Shown here piece after piece: positions 46,245 to 55,990 of a DNA stretch of 64,000 nt. The DNA comes from RGIG3178 sp963674495 (GTDB lineage: Bacteria > Bacillota > Clostridia > Christensenellales > QAND01), in NCBI GenBank assembly GCA_963674495.2, contig CAXXLG010000002.1, positions 1,054,001 to 1,118,000 of the forward strand, written 5' to 3'. The notes under the pieces were generated by a model. The model ran no database searches. It had not been told where the DNA came from and was given only the letters and a program-made list of their open reading frames with translations. The position numbers and the translations under genes are program-made. Positions within the stretch are counted from its first letter, which is position 1; every line of letters starts with the position of its first letter.

Positions 46245-47732
46245 ATGGGCATGCAATTGACCTCAACCAGACAGGGCTTTGTTGCTACGCCATTTGAAGC
46301 GGTGCTCAGAGGCCTAGCACCGGACGGTGGGCTGTACGTACCCCAAACTATGCCGGTGTTTACCAATCAGGCGTTGTGCGAGATGGTTTCGCTGCCTTAT
46401 CCCGAACTGGCGGCGCGCGTCATTGGCGCTTTTTTCGACGATATCCCCAAAGAGGGTATGCTGGGCATGGCGCAAGCCGCTTACGCATCGTTTAGTGCAG
46501 AGGATGTCGTACCGCTACATCCAATCGATGAAAATACGTTTGCGCTGGAGCTGTTCCACGGCCCGACGCTGGCGTTTAAAGACGTTGCGCTGCAGATGCT
46601 GCCGCTGTTGATGGCGTACAGCGCGAGGGAAACTGGCTTGGCGCGCAAGGTTTTGATTTTGGTGGCCACGTCCGGCGACACGGGCAAGGCAGCGTTGTGC
46701 GGCTTTGCGGATAAAAAGGATACCGCCATCGTTGTGTTCTATCCCGAAACGGGCGTATCCGAAGCTCAGAAACTGCAGATGCAGACACAGACGGGTGGCA
46801 ACATAGGCGTGTTCGCACTCAAAGGAAATTTTGACGATTGCCAACGCGGCGTTAAAACGCTGATGGGCGACGTTGAATTCATTAAAACGCTGGACGAAAA
46901 CGGCTATGTATTGTCCAGTGCGAATAGCATCAACTTCGGGCGGCTGGTGCCGCAGATTGCCTATTACTTCTATGCCTATGCTACGCTGTGCCGTACGAAC
47001 AAAATCGCCTTGGGCGAAAGGATAAACTTTACGGTACCCACGGGCAACTTCGGCAATATACTCGCCGGATGGATGGCAAAACAGATGGGACTGCCGGTAT
47101 GCAAACTTATCGGTGCGTCTAACCGCAACCGCGTACTGAGCGAATTCTACCGTACCGGTGTATATAAGGCGGGGCTGAAGTTATACGCCACGTCCTCGCC
47201 GAGTATGGACATACTGGTGTCAAGCAACCTCGAGCGGTTGTTGTTTTCGCTTTGCGGCAACGATGAGAAGCGCGTTCTGGGCTGGATGCAAAGCCAACGC
47301 GAAAAACAGGATTTCAACGTGGGCGAGGATGTAATCAAGCGCCTGCACGAAGAATTTCTTTGGGGATGGGCGGACGACGATGTTGTGGCGAACACCATCC
47401 GGCAAACCTATGAAGCAAACGGCATTCTGCTCGATCCCCATGCCGCGGTGGGCATGCGGGTAACGCGGGAACAGCAGCAAAGCGGCGTGATAGAAGGCAA
47501 AACGGTGTTGCTATGCACCGCAAGCCCCTACAAATTCGCATCCGACGTTTTGTGTGCGCTGGGCGGCGACGGTACGGATGCAAAAAGCGACGTCATGGCG
47601 CTGTCTGCGCTGACCGGGACGACACCGCCAAAGAGCATTACGGATCTGTTCGATGCGCCCATACGGCATAATGCTTCATTGGGGCAGGAGGAAATGAAGC
47701 AAGCGGTATTACAAAGCATACACGCCAGATAA
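46245..47732 (+). CDS. thrC: Threonine synthase
   Basis: 495 residues converting O-phosphohomoserine to threonine with PLP. The PLP lysine is in GPTLAFKDVALQMLP, the PLP-phosphate loop in ATSGDTGKAALCGF, and the early substrate region is GLAPDGGLYVPQTMP. The long N-terminal domain and length match the fungal and bacterial type. The start at 46245 lies 2 bp after the upstream stop; a GTG at 46224 is the alternative. Operon with the P-loop protein and trpS. Confidence 0.95.
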   Translation: MGMQLTSTRQGFVATPFEAVLRGLAPDGGLYVPQTMPVFTNQALCEMVSLPYPELAARVIGAFFDDIPKEGMLGMAQAAYASFSAEDVVPLHPIDENTFALELFHGPTLAFKDVALQMLPLLMAYSARETGLARKVLILVATSGDTGKAALCGFADKKDTAIVVFYPETGVSEAQKLQMQTQTGGNIGVFALKGNFDDCQRGVKTLMGDVEFIKTLDENGYVLSSANSINFGRLVPQIAYYFYAYATLCRTNKIALGERINFTVPTGNFGNILAGWMAKQMGLPVCKLIGASNRNRVLSEFYRTGVYKAGLKLYATSSPSMDILVSSNLERLLFSLCGNDEKRVLGWMQSQREKQDFNVGEDVIKRLHEEFLWGWADDDVVANTIRQTYEANGILLDPHAAVGMRVTREQQQSGVIEGKTVLLCTASPYKFASDVLCALGGDGTDAKSDVMALSALTGTTPPKSITDLFDAPIRHNASLGQEEMKQAVLQSIHAR

Positions 47733-47747
47733 GGAGACAAACGGTTC

Positions 47748-48752
47748 ATGGAAAATAAGAAACGGGTATATTCAGGCATTCAGCCTTCGGGGATGCTTAC
47801 GCTGGGCAACTACATTGGTGCGATTCGGAATTGGGACAGGATGCAGGACGAGTTTTTTTGCATCTATTGTGTGGTGGACATGCACGCCATCACCGTACGG
47901 CAAACGCCGGCGAAGCTTCGCGCGCTTACCATGGAAACGTATGCGTTGCTCATGGCGTGCGGCATCGACCCGCAGCGAAGCATCCTGTACGTGCAAAGCC
48001 ACGTGCCCGAGCATGCGCAGCTGAGCTGGGTGCTCAACTGCTACGCGTATATGGGCGAATTGTCCCGCATGACGCAGTTCAAGGAGAAGAGCGCAAAGCA
48101 TCCCGACAACGTCAACGCCGGCCTGTTCGACTATCCTGTTTTGATGGCGGCGGATATACTGTTGTACCTGAGCGATCTTGTGCCCGTTGGCGCGGATCAG
48201 AAGCAGCATCTTGAGATGACACGCGACATTGCGCTGCGGTTCAACAACCTGCACGGCAACACGCTTGTGGTGCCCGAGCCGTACATCCCCGAAGTGGGCG
48301 CACGTGTGATGAGTTTGCAGGAACCGCAAGGCAAGATGAGCAAGAGCGACGAGAACGAAAACGCTTATATCTCGCTCATCGATCCTCCTGAAGTTATACT
48401 GCGAAAATTCAAGCGCGCCGTCACCGACAGCGACACCGTCAATCCCGTGCGCGTATCGGAGGATAAACCGGGCGTGAGCAATATGATCGGCATCTATGCC
48501 GCCCTACGTGGCCTGAGCACGCAACAGGTGGAGCAGGAGTTTGAGGGCAAGGGATATGGCGCTTTCAAACCCGCTGTGGCCGAATGCGTGATCGAGGCGC
48601 TCAAGCCAATCCAGCAGCGGTACCATGATTTGTTGAAGGACAAGGGGGAACTATTGCGCGTGATGGGACAGGGAGCGGACAAGGCCCAGCACATTGCGCG
48701 ACGGACGCTGGGTAAGGTATACAAAAAGGTCGGTTTCGTCGGACTGAAATAG
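47748..48752 (+). CDS. trpS: Tryptophanyl-tRNA synthetase
   Basis: 334 residues, class I. The HIGH-type signature is TLGNYIGA after GIQPSGM, the KMSKS loop is QGKMSKSDENENAY, and DILLYLSDLVPVGADQKQHLEMTRDIA is the tryptophan/AMP pocket. AAGGAGAC lies 9 bp before the ATG. 15 bp after thrC; same operon. No T-box leader was seen in front. Confidence 0.97.
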   Translation: MENKKRVYSGIQPSGMLTLGNYIGAIRNWDRMQDEFFCIYCVVDMHAITVRQTPAKLRALTMETYALLMACGIDPQRSILYVQSHVPEHAQLSWVLNCYAYMGELSRMTQFKEKSAKHPDNVNAGLFDYPVLMAADILLYLSDLVPVGADQKQHLEMTRDIALRFNNLHGNTLVVPEPYIPEVGARVMSLQEPQGKMSKSDENENAYISLIDPPEVILRKFKRAVTDSDTVNPVRVSEDKPGVSNMIGIYAALRGLSTQQVEQEFEGKGYGAFKPAVAECVIEALKPIQQRYHDLLKDKGELLRVMGQGADKAQHIARRTLGKVYKKVGFVGLK

Positions 48753-48759
48753 CATGATA

Positions 48760-48799
48760 ATAAGGCCGCCTTGTGTCAGGCAAGGCGGCCTTATGCTTT
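48760..48799. terminator. Terminator after trpS
   Basis: ATAAGGCCGCCTTG pairs perfectly with CAAGGCGGCCTTAT across TGTCAGG; TTTT follows. Confidence 0.9.
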
Positions 48800-48933
48800 T
48801 GCGCAGGAAGCGGGTGCGATGGTTTCCTGTGTTTGAAAAAACACCCCGCCGGATGGTGCAGCTCGGCTGCTGCATTTGCACGAAACCAATAGCATGCATT
48901 ATAATGGTGCCATGCAAAGGCAGGTGAAAGCGC

Positions 48934-49392
48934 GTGGGTGACACGGTGTTAAGCCTTGCAATCGAGATTTCTCGGTTCGCATTTGTGCTTATCGCGTTGT
49001 ATGTTCTGTTGCGTGTTGTGGATAATTCTTTGGCCGAACTGAATATGCGCCGTCGTATGAAACGAAACATGCGGCGCTTTTTCGGCGATTTGACGGTGTT
49101 GGAGGCTAAAAACGAGGATTTGGTGGGCAAGCGCTACGGCTTAAAATGGGAAAACAGACTGGGCAGCGCGCGCCGCTGCGACATTTGCGTTGTGGGCGGC
49201 GGCCTGCTGAAACAACACGCCATGCTGTATTTAAGCCGGGACAGCGCGTATTTGCGCCCCGTATCCAATGCAAGTGTATGGGTGGAGGGACATCGGATTA
49301 AAAAGCGGACCGAGGTGTATGACGGCGACGGCATCCAACTGGGCGAAGCGCTGTTCGTGCTACGCCTGTTCGATCAGGAGGCGGAGGAATGA
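48934..49392 (+). CDS. FHA-domain protein with N-terminal membrane anchor
   Basis: 152 residues: one membrane helix (FAFVLIALYVLLRVV) followed by a positively charged linker and a forkhead-associated domain (LGSARRCDICVVGGGLLKQH, then YLRPVSNASVWVEGHRI and YDGDGIQLGEALFVLRL). FHA domains bind phosphothreonine, so a Ser/Thr kinase in this organism could regulate the following cell-wall genes. GTG 48934 has AGGTGAA 6 bp before. Its TGA overlaps the ATG of the FtsW gene. Confidence 0.82.
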   Translation: MGDTVLSLAIEISRFAFVLIALYVLLRVVDNSLAELNMRRRMKRNMRRFFGDLTVLEAKNEDLVGKRYGLKWENRLGSARRCDICVVGGGLLKQHAMLYLSRDSAYLRPVSNASVWVEGHRIKKRTEVYDGDGIQLGEALFVLRLFDQEAEE

Positions 49393-50678
49393 TCAACCGC
49401 AACGTACGTTCCGCCGGCATCATTGCGGCGATCCTGTTGTTTGAAACCACGGCATTTATGCTGTTGTTCTTTGCGTCCTCACCCATAGATTTACGCATTT
49501 TGGCCATTGCCATAGGCGGCATGGGACTGTTCGTATTCCAATACGGCGTGTTGACGCTCTTCTTTCCCGGCTGCGACAGGACGGCGCTGATCGTGGCGAA
49601 CTTTCTTGTGGGCGTTGGGCTGATCGTTCAGGCGCGCATTGATCCGTCGCTGGCGCTGCGCCAGTTACTGGTGCTGGGCATAGGCGTACTGGCCATGGTG
49701 ATCACGATACTTTTCATGCAACGGTCTGCGTTTTTCAAGCACATGCGCGTCCCCTTTATAATACTGTCCGTCGCACTGCTTTTAATGGCCATCGTGCTGG
49801 GTCGGTCACAGGGCGGCGCATCCAACTGGTTTTCGGTGTTTGGCGTATCGGTGCAGCCATCGGAATTCGTTAAAATACTGTTGATCTTTGTGCTGGCTTC
49901 ATTTTTGGACCGGGATCGAACGGTAGTCAAGCTGCTCATTGCCATGGTCTACGTCGGCGTCTGCTTGATCCTTTTGTTGGTACAGAAAGACCTTGGGGCG
50001 GCGCTGCTGTACGCGGGTACGGCGGTGGCGCTTTTGTACGTTGCCACAGGCAGCAAACTATTGTTATTCTCGTCTTTGGGCGTGGGTGCCGCGGGCGCGA
50101 TGGGCGCATACCATGTGTTTTCCCATGTGCGCGTACGGGTTGCACTGTGGCAAAATCCGTGGGCGATGTACGAAGGCCAGGGGTATCAGGTGGTGCAGGG
50201 ACTCATTGCCATCGCCACCGGCGGTTTGTTTGGCCTCGGGTTGACAAGGGGTTTGCCCGGCATCATCCCGGTAGCGCACTCAGACTATATATTCGCGGTG
50301 ATCTGCGAGGAATTCGGCATATTGTTCGGACTGATCTTGTTGGCGTTCTATCTGGTGTTCATTGTGCGAGGCGCGCTGGTGGCGATGGACGCACGCAACA
50401 GCTTTGACGCGCTGGCCGCCATCGGCTGCGTGACCATGATCAGCTTGCAGAGCTTTATTATCATCGGGGGGGTGTGCAAGCTCATCCCCTTAACCGGCAT
50501 CACCATGCCCTTTGTATCCTACGGCGGCAGCAGCATGCTGTCCTGCTTCATCCTGCTTGGTATCCTCGAGGGCGTTGCCATCGAAAACCACCGGGCGGAT
50601 CTTCGGGAATATGATCGGAGTTTGGACGATTATGACGATAACGAGGATTATGACGACGATGAGGAGTGGGACGGATGA
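49389..50678 (+). CDS. FtsW/RodA/SpoVE-family peptidoglycan polymerase
   Basis: 429 residues with about 10 membrane helices. Family marks: GGASNWFSVFGVSVQPSEFVKI (the P-S-E loop), LLQKDLGAALLY and the C-terminal GGVCKLIPLTGITMPFVSYG. SEDS glycosyltransferases of this type polymerise glycan with a partner PBP. It ends in a very acidic tail (DDYDDNEDYDDDEEW). Start ATGA overlaps the FHA gene; GGAGG is the ribosome site. FtsW versus RodA cannot be settled by eye. Confidence 0.92.
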   Translation: MINRNVRSAGIIAAILLFETTAFMLLFFASSPIDLRILAIAIGGMGLFVFQYGVLTLFFPGCDRTALIVANFLVGVGLIVQARIDPSLALRQLLVLGIGVLAMVITILFMQRSAFFKHMRVPFIILSVALLLMAIVLGRSQGGASNWFSVFGVSVQPSEFVKILLIFVLASFLDRDRTVVKLLIAMVYVGVCLILLLVQKDLGAALLYAGTAVALLYVATGSKLLLFSSLGVGAAGAMGAYHVFSHVRVRVALWQNPWAMYEGQGYQVVQGLIAIATGGLFGLGLTRGLPGIIPVAHSDYIFAVICEEFGILFGLILLAFYLVFIVRGALVAMDARNSFDALAAIGCVTMISLQSFIIIGGVCKLIPLTGITMPFVSYGGSSMLSCFILLGILEGVAIENHRADLREYDRSLDDYDDNEDYDDDEEWDG

Positions 50679-52087
50679 AGGGACTTCGGGGAAATATCCG
50701 CGCCCTGCTGTTGGCATTCATCGCCATGTTTTTGGCGCTGGGCGGCTATCTATCCTATACGGTGTTTGTCAACGGCACGCGGTGGTTCGTATCGCCCTAC
50801 AACGTATTGTTGAACAGGCAGAAACAGGATATCATCGTGGGTTCCATACTGGATCGGGAATATATCGTGCTGGCGCAAAGCGATGCGGACGGAAACCGCA
50901 TCTATCACCCGAACGAGGACGTACGGCGTGCGCTGTGCCATACCGTCGGCGATCCCTATGGCATTGCGGCAACGGGGATTGAGACTTACTTTGCGCAGTA
51001 TCTGTTGGGTTTCAACGGGAATTTATTTGAGCGCATGTACCAGACCCTTACAAGCGACAAACGGCAGGGGGATAGCGTTGTTACCACACTTTCAAGCGAA
51101 TTGTCCGCCTATGCGTACGATGTGCTCAATGGCAGAAGCGGCTCGGTGGTGGTAATGAACTACCAGACCGGCGAGATCATAGCTATGGTTTCCACACCGG
51201 GTTACGATCCCACGACATTGGATTACAAAAACGCGGCGCAGGATACAGAGGCAAGTTACCTGGTCAACCGGTCTACCATGGGCAAGTATACGCCGGGGTC
51301 GGTGTTTAAGCTTGTGACCATGGCGGCAGTGCTGGAGTACAAACCGGCGTTGCTGGACAAAACCTACACCTGTACCGGCGAGGTAGCATATGAAACGGGC
51401 AACGTGGTGTGCGCGGGCAACGCGGTACATGGGGAACTGACACTGGACGAAGCATTGGCAAAAAGCTGCAATTGCGCTTTCGCGCAGCTTGCAGAGGATC
51501 TTGGACAGGACAATATACTGCGCATGGCGGAAAAACTCGGTTTCAACGAGGACTTTCTGTTCAGCGATCTGATATTGTACCAGAGCCAGTATATCAAGGC
51601 TAAGGACGGTACGCTGGACGCAGCATGGGATTCTGTGGGGCAATATCTGACCACAGTTTCACCGCTGCATGTGTGTATGATTACCGCCGCCATCGCCAAC
51701 GACGGCGTGATGATGGAACCCAAGCTGGTCAAGAGCATCATGAACGCGCGCAACTACGAATACAAACAGATCAGCGCCGAACAGATCGGCCGCGTCTTGT
51801 CGGTGGAAACGGCGCAAACGCTACGTGATATGATGGTGTTGATCGTACAAAGCGGAACAGGAACGAAGGCGGCCATCGACGGATATTCGGTGGGCGGCAA
51901 GACGGGATCGGCGCAGACTTCGGACAGCGGCAACACCAAAACGCATGCGTGGTATACAGGCTTTGCATACGACGATGAGCATCCGCTTTGCATTACGGTG
52001 CTGGTGGAACACGGCGGTAGCGGTGGTGGCGTGGCGGCGCCTATCGCGCAAAAGGTGCTGGAAAAGGCGTTGGATATGGGGCTTTGA
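50675..52087 (+). CDS. Penicillin-binding transpeptidase
   Basis: 470 residues, the PbpA class-B kind. N-terminal membrane anchor ALLLAFIAMFLALGGYLSYT; the transpeptidase motifs are SxxK in GKYTPGSVFKLVT, SxN in AKSCNCAF and KTG in SVGGKTGSAQTSD. It crosslinks peptidoglycan stems and its SEDS partner is the overlapping FtsW/RodA gene (ATGA). The start is ATG 50675 with GAGGAG upstream. The dimerisation domain is short compared with FtsI. Confidence 0.93.
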   Translation: MKGLRGNIRALLLAFIAMFLALGGYLSYTVFVNGTRWFVSPYNVLLNRQKQDIIVGSILDREYIVLAQSDADGNRIYHPNEDVRRALCHTVGDPYGIAATGIETYFAQYLLGFNGNLFERMYQTLTSDKRQGDSVVTTLSSELSAYAYDVLNGRSGSVVVMNYQTGEIIAMVSTPGYDPTTLDYKNAAQDTEASYLVNRSTMGKYTPGSVFKLVTMAAVLEYKPALLDKTYTCTGEVAYETGNVVCAGNAVHGELTLDEALAKSCNCAFAQLAEDLGQDNILRMAEKLGFNEDFLFSDLILYQSQYIKAKDGTLDAAWDSVGQYLTTVSPLHVCMITAAIANDGVMMEPKLVKSIMNARNYEYKQISAEQIGRVLSVETAQTLRDMMVLIVQSGTGTKAAIDGYSVGGKTGSAQTSDSGNTKTHAWYTGFAYDDEHPLCITVLVEHGGSGGGVAAPIAQKVLEKALDMGL

Positions 52088-52088
52088 T

Positions 52089-53960
52089 ATGCAGGATACG
52101 CAGAACGTGAATGAACACATCGAATCGATACTGCAAACGCTGCCCGACCGGCCGGGCGTCTATTTGATGCTGGACGAAAACGGGGACGTCATCTACGTCG
52201 GTAAGGCGAAATCACTCAAAAGCCGTGTCCGGCAGTATTTCCGCTCGCACAAGAACCATGAGCCCAAGGTGGTGGTCATGGTACGCAAGATCCGGGATAT
52301 CAAGTACATCGTGGTGGAGACCGAGATGGAAGCCCTGTTTTTGGAGTGCAACCTCATCAAGGAATACCGCCCGCGGTACAACATATTGCTCAAAGACGAC
52401 AAGCATTATCCGTATCTGCGTATGGATCTTAGAGAGCCATACCCGCGACTTGTAATGGTGCGAAAGGTCCAACAGGACGGCGCCAAATACTTCGGGCCGT
52501 ACCTTGAGACAGGGTCGCTGACCGATGCGCTGTCCGCCGTATCGCGGAATTTTCCGCTTCGGTCCTGCAAAAAGGACATCGAACGGGCGCAAAGGCGCCA
52601 CGAGCGCCCCTGTCTGAACTATCAGATAGGCCGCTGTGCGGCACCGTGTGCACATCATATATCACAGCAGGAGTACGCACAGGTGGCGCAGCAGGTCGCA
52701 TCGTTTTTGCAGGGAAAGTACGATGAATTGCTTGTGGAATTGCGCGATCGGATGGAGCAGGCGTCAAGAAGCCAAAAGTACGAGCAAGCCGCCATGTGGC
52801 GTGACCGGATCTATGCGGTGGAGCGCATTTCGGTGCAGCAAAAGGCGATGTTGTCCAATCTGGCACAGCGTGACGCCCTTGCATTGGCACGCCTTGATAA
52901 CGATGGGGCGATCCATCTGTTCGGCATAAACGACGGGAAGCTGGTGAACAGCCAAACATTTTTCATGGAGGATATTGTGCAGGAGGAGGACAATGCGGTC
53001 ATTACGGCGTTTTTGCAGCAACATTACAGCGGGCAGGGACGTATACCGCGTGAAGTGCTCACGCCGATTGTGCTGGATGAGCAGGCGCTGCTCACGGAAT
53101 TTTTAAGCAAACTGCGCGGCACAAGGGTGCATTTGCACATGCCGCAGCGCGGTGAGAAGAAGCGCCTTGTTGCAATGGCCTACCAGAATGCCATGGAGAC
53201 CCTTACAAAGCGCAAAGCGCGTGATGAGCGCGCATATGCGCGGGGTAGGGGCGCCATGGAGGAACTGGCAAACGCCATCGGTCTGTCCGATGTGCCCACA
53301 CGCATGGAATGTTACGATATCTCACACACGCAGGGCGTGGACAACGTGGCCAGCATGGTGGTATTTGAAAACGGGGCTCCGGTTCGAAAGGAATACCGCC
53401 GCTTTAAAATTCGGACTGTGGAAGGAGCGGACGATTTCAAGAGCATGCACGAGGTGATCACTCGCCGGCTGTTGCGGGCGATGGAACCGGACGAATCCTC
53501 GCAAAAAGGATTTGGGGATTTGCCCGAATTGATCGTGGTCGATGGCGGGCGCGGTCAATTGAACGCCGCGATGAGCGCGATGGATGAAACGGGTTTTAAT
53601 ATTCCCATGATCGGTCTTGCCAAAAGATTAGAGGAGATCTACATACCGGGCCGGGACGAGACGATACTGCTCGAGGATAAATCCCCTGCGCTGCACGCTT
53701 TGATGCGTATACGCGACGAAGCACACCGGTTTGCGGTTACCTATCACAGGTCGTTGCGCGCTTCCCGGGAGGTTCAAAGCGCGATGGACGAGATAGATGG
53801 CATCGGCAAAACGCGCAAGAAAGCGCTGATGCTGCATTACAAAACGATGGAACAGATCAAGCAAGCTTCGGTGGACGATCTTTGCACCATAAAGGGTATG
53901 AGTCAGACTGCGGCGCAAAGCGTCTATGATTATTTTCATCAACAAGCGCAGGACGAGTAA
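52089..53960 (+). CDS. uvrC: Excinuclease ABC subunit C
   Basis: 623 residues of the nucleotide-excision-repair nuclease. GIY-YIG domain at the start (RPGVYLMLDENGDVIYVGKA), UVR helix pair near residue 200 (YDELLVELRDRMEQASRSQKYEQAAMWRDRI), then the RNase H-like nuclease (MECYDISHTQG; VDGGRGQLNAA) and a C-terminal HhH pair (DGIGKTRKKALMLHY..IKGMSQTAAQSVYDYF). The ATG at 52089 directly follows the PBP stop. The frame opens much earlier (51945), which is inside the PBP gene. Confidence 0.96.
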   Translation: MQDTQNVNEHIESILQTLPDRPGVYLMLDENGDVIYVGKAKSLKSRVRQYFRSHKNHEPKVVVMVRKIRDIKYIVVETEMEALFLECNLIKEYRPRYNILLKDDKHYPYLRMDLREPYPRLVMVRKVQQDGAKYFGPYLETGSLTDALSAVSRNFPLRSCKKDIERAQRRHERPCLNYQIGRCAAPCAHHISQQEYAQVAQQVASFLQGKYDELLVELRDRMEQASRSQKYEQAAMWRDRIYAVERISVQQKAMLSNLAQRDALALARLDNDGAIHLFGINDGKLVNSQTFFMEDIVQEEDNAVITAFLQQHYSGQGRIPREVLTPIVLDEQALLTEFLSKLRGTRVHLHMPQRGEKKRLVAMAYQNAMETLTKRKARDERAYARGRGAMEELANAIGLSDVPTRMECYDISHTQGVDNVASMVVFENGAPVRKEYRRFKIRTVEGADDFKSMHEVITRRLLRAMEPDESSQKGFGDLPELIVVDGGRGQLNAAMSAMDETGFNIPMIGLAKRLEEIYIPGRDETILLEDKSPALHALMRIRDEAHRFAVTYHRSLRASREVQSAMDEIDGIGKTRKKALMLHYKTMEQIKQASVDDLCTIKGMSQTAAQSVYDYFHQQAQDE

Positions 53961-54156
53961 AAACCTTTATCGCAACCGGCCTTTTTTATTGCATGCATTT
54001 CCCAATGGCGACTTGGGTCTTGGAAGATAAAAAACGCAAGAGACGTTCTATTGTTTAACAATATAAACTAAAATTCCGGTGTAAACGTTGGAAGGGTTTG
54101 CTATTGTATAAATAGTAAAAATATGCAAGGGCCGTAAGGCCGAAAGGAGCAATTAT

Positions 54157-55044
54157 ATGTTTGTATCCATGAAGGAAATCGTCGATCGCGCCTATGCCGG
54201 TAAATATGGCGTGCCCGCGGTGGGTGGAGGCAACGAGTGCATGGTGCGTGCCGCTATCGAAGCTGCTGAGGAGACGAATTCACCGCTGATTATCATTAGC
54301 GGCAACCGCCGCATGTATGACCCGCGCTTCTATGGCAACATGGTGCAGCACATCGCAAACCAGGCTTCGGTACCGGTGGCGCTGTGTCTGGACCACAGCC
54401 CGAGTTTTGAAGACGCGATTCTGGGCATTCAGGCGGGATACTCGGCGGTTATGGTGGATCGTTCCATGCTCCCGTACGAGGAGAATGTTGCCCAAGTCAA
54501 GGAGATCGTTAAAATTGCCCATGCAGTCGGGGTGACGGTGGAAGCGGAATTGGGCCATGTGGGACAAGGATCCAACTACGCGGTGGACGGCGTGTCCGCA
54601 TTGACCGATCCCGAGGATGCCAGGCGCTTCATTGAGCAGACCGGTGTGGATTGCCTGGCAGTGGCCATCGGGACAGCCCATGGCGCCTATGTGGGTACGC
54701 CGAAGCTGCGTTTCGAGTTGCTTGCCGAAATCGACAAGGCCTGCCAATCACCGCTGGTGCTGCACGGTGGCAGCGGCAGTGGCGATGACAACATTCACAA
54801 GGCGTGTTCCATGGGCATCACCAAAGTGAACGTCGTCAACGATCTGATGCAGGCCGCTATCCGTGCCGTAGGTTCCAAGGATATGACGGGCAACGGCGCC
54901 TATGGTTTCTTCGCCACGGCGTTTGGAGGCGTAAAGGATCAGGTGAAACATCTCTTTGATGTCTGTGGCTGTACGGGAAAAGCATGGAATCAACTGCCCA
55001 AGTTGGGCAGCAAGCCCGTTGAAACGGACATAAGATCGGAATAA
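54157..55044 (+). CDS. Class II fructose-bisphosphate aldolase-family protein
   Basis: 295 residues. The zinc and substrate marks are CLDHSPSFEDAILGIQAGYS, VEAELGHVGQG, VAIGTAHGAYV and PLVLHGGSGSGDDNI, all in the right order for class II aldolases. The N-terminal GVPAVGGGNECMVRA replaces the usual GAFNVNNLE. Because of this, tagatose-bisphosphate, ketose-phosphate or another aldol reaction is possible rather than glycolytic FBP cleavage. GAAAGGAG stands 7 bp before the ATG. A small GGCC..GGCC dyad at 54130 lies just in front. Monocistronic, terminator at 55060. Confidence 0.83.
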   Translation: MFVSMKEIVDRAYAGKYGVPAVGGGNECMVRAAIEAAEETNSPLIIISGNRRMYDPRFYGNMVQHIANQASVPVALCLDHSPSFEDAILGIQAGYSAVMVDRSMLPYEENVAQVKEIVKIAHAVGVTVEAELGHVGQGSNYAVDGVSALTDPEDARRFIEQTGVDCLAVAIGTAHGAYVGTPKLRFELLAEIDKACQSPLVLHGGSGSGDDNIHKACSMGITKVNVVNDLMQAAIRAVGSKDMTGNGAYGFFATAFGGVKDQVKHLFDVCGCTGKAWNQLPKLGSKPVETDIRSE

Positions 55045-55059
55045 TCGGAAATGAAAAAC

Positions 55060-55087
55060 CGGGCGCAATGCGCCCGCTTTTGCTTTT
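55060..55087. terminator. Terminator between the aldolase and metF
   Basis: CGGGCGC (55060-55066) and GCGCCCG (55070-55076) around AAT, T run after on the plus strand, and an AAAAA run before (minus-strand T run), so it can serve both convergent genes. Confidence 0.85.
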
Positions 55088-55088
55088 T

Positions 55089-55964
55089 CTATGTAACAGC
55101 ACAATCCCGCAGGCCTGTGCGGATCAAAATTTCCGCAGTGCTCTTTGGGCGGTTCATGGTGTACACATGCAGTCCATCGATGTCGTTTCGCTTTAAATCC
55201 ATAATTTGTTCGCAGCAATAATCCATGCCCGCCTGCATAAAGCTCTGTTTGTCGTCGGCGTAGCGCGCGAACAAACGGGATAGCGAAGCGGGAATGGACG
55301 AGCCGCACAGCGTAGTCATGCGCAATATCTGTGGTGCGCTCAAAACCGGCATCAATCCGGCGTGTATGGGAACGTCGATGCCAATGCGACGTGTCATGTC
55401 CAAAAACGCGTACAGCGCGTCGTTGTCGAAGAACAGCTGTGTGACAAGAAAATCCACGCCGCAATCCACCTTATGCTTGAGGTTTTGCACGTCGACCTGT
55501 AAAGAAGGCGATTGGTAATGACCCTCGGGATAGCACGCAGCGGCCACGGTAAGATGGGTATTGTCCTTGATCAGAGACACCAGCTCGCTGGCGTAATGAA
55601 ATGTCTTAAACGCGTCTTGGGGATCCTTATCCTTGGGTACATCGCCGCGCAGAGCCAGCACTGCCTCCACGCCGTGGCTTGTAAACGATTCCAGCGTTTC
55701 AAGGACGGACGATTGGTCGGCGCCGACGCAGGTGATGTGCCCCAGCGCGGGGCAACCACACAGCGGGGGTATGCGGCCCGCGATGCCCACCGTATGCCCG
55801 GCGCTGGAACCGCCGGCACCGTAAGTGACCGATACAAACGCAGGCGACAACGGACGCAGCTTTTTCAGCGTATCGTCGATGACGTCAAGCGGCATGCCCG
55901 GCTTAGGCGGAAACACCTCCAACGATACGACGGGATGTTGTTCCAACAGTTCGGTAAACGGCAT
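55089..55964 (-). CDS. metF: Methylenetetrahydrofolate reductase
   Basis: 291 residues, FAD-dependent reduction of 5,10-methylene-THF to 5-methyl-THF. The barrel shows SLEVFPPK at the start, PAFVSVTYGAGGSS, GHITCVGADQSS, EAVLALRGDVP, AAACYPEGH, VDFLVTQLFFDNDALYAF and GIDVPIHAGLMPV. This is a short, MetF-type subunit without a MetV-like partner. GGGGGAG lies 5 bp before the ATG at 55964. It is divergent from the methionine synthase genes, and supplies their methyl donor. Confidence 0.95.
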   Translation of the reverse strand: MPFTELLEQHPVVSLEVFPPKPGMPLDVIDDTLKKLRPLSPAFVSVTYGAGGSSAGHTVGIAGRIPPLCGCPALGHITCVGADQSSVLETLESFTSHGVEAVLALRGDVPKDKDPQDAFKTFHYASELVSLIKDNTHLTVAAACYPEGHYQSPSLQVDVQNLKHKVDCGVDFLVTQLFFDNDALYAFLDMTRRIGIDVPIHAGLMPVLSAPQILRMTTLCGSSIPASLSRLFARYADDKQSFMQAGMDYCCEQIMDLKRNDIDGLHVYTMNRPKSTAEILIRTGLRDCAVT

Positions 55965-55990
55965 CCAATCTCCCCCTTTTGATTGTATCC

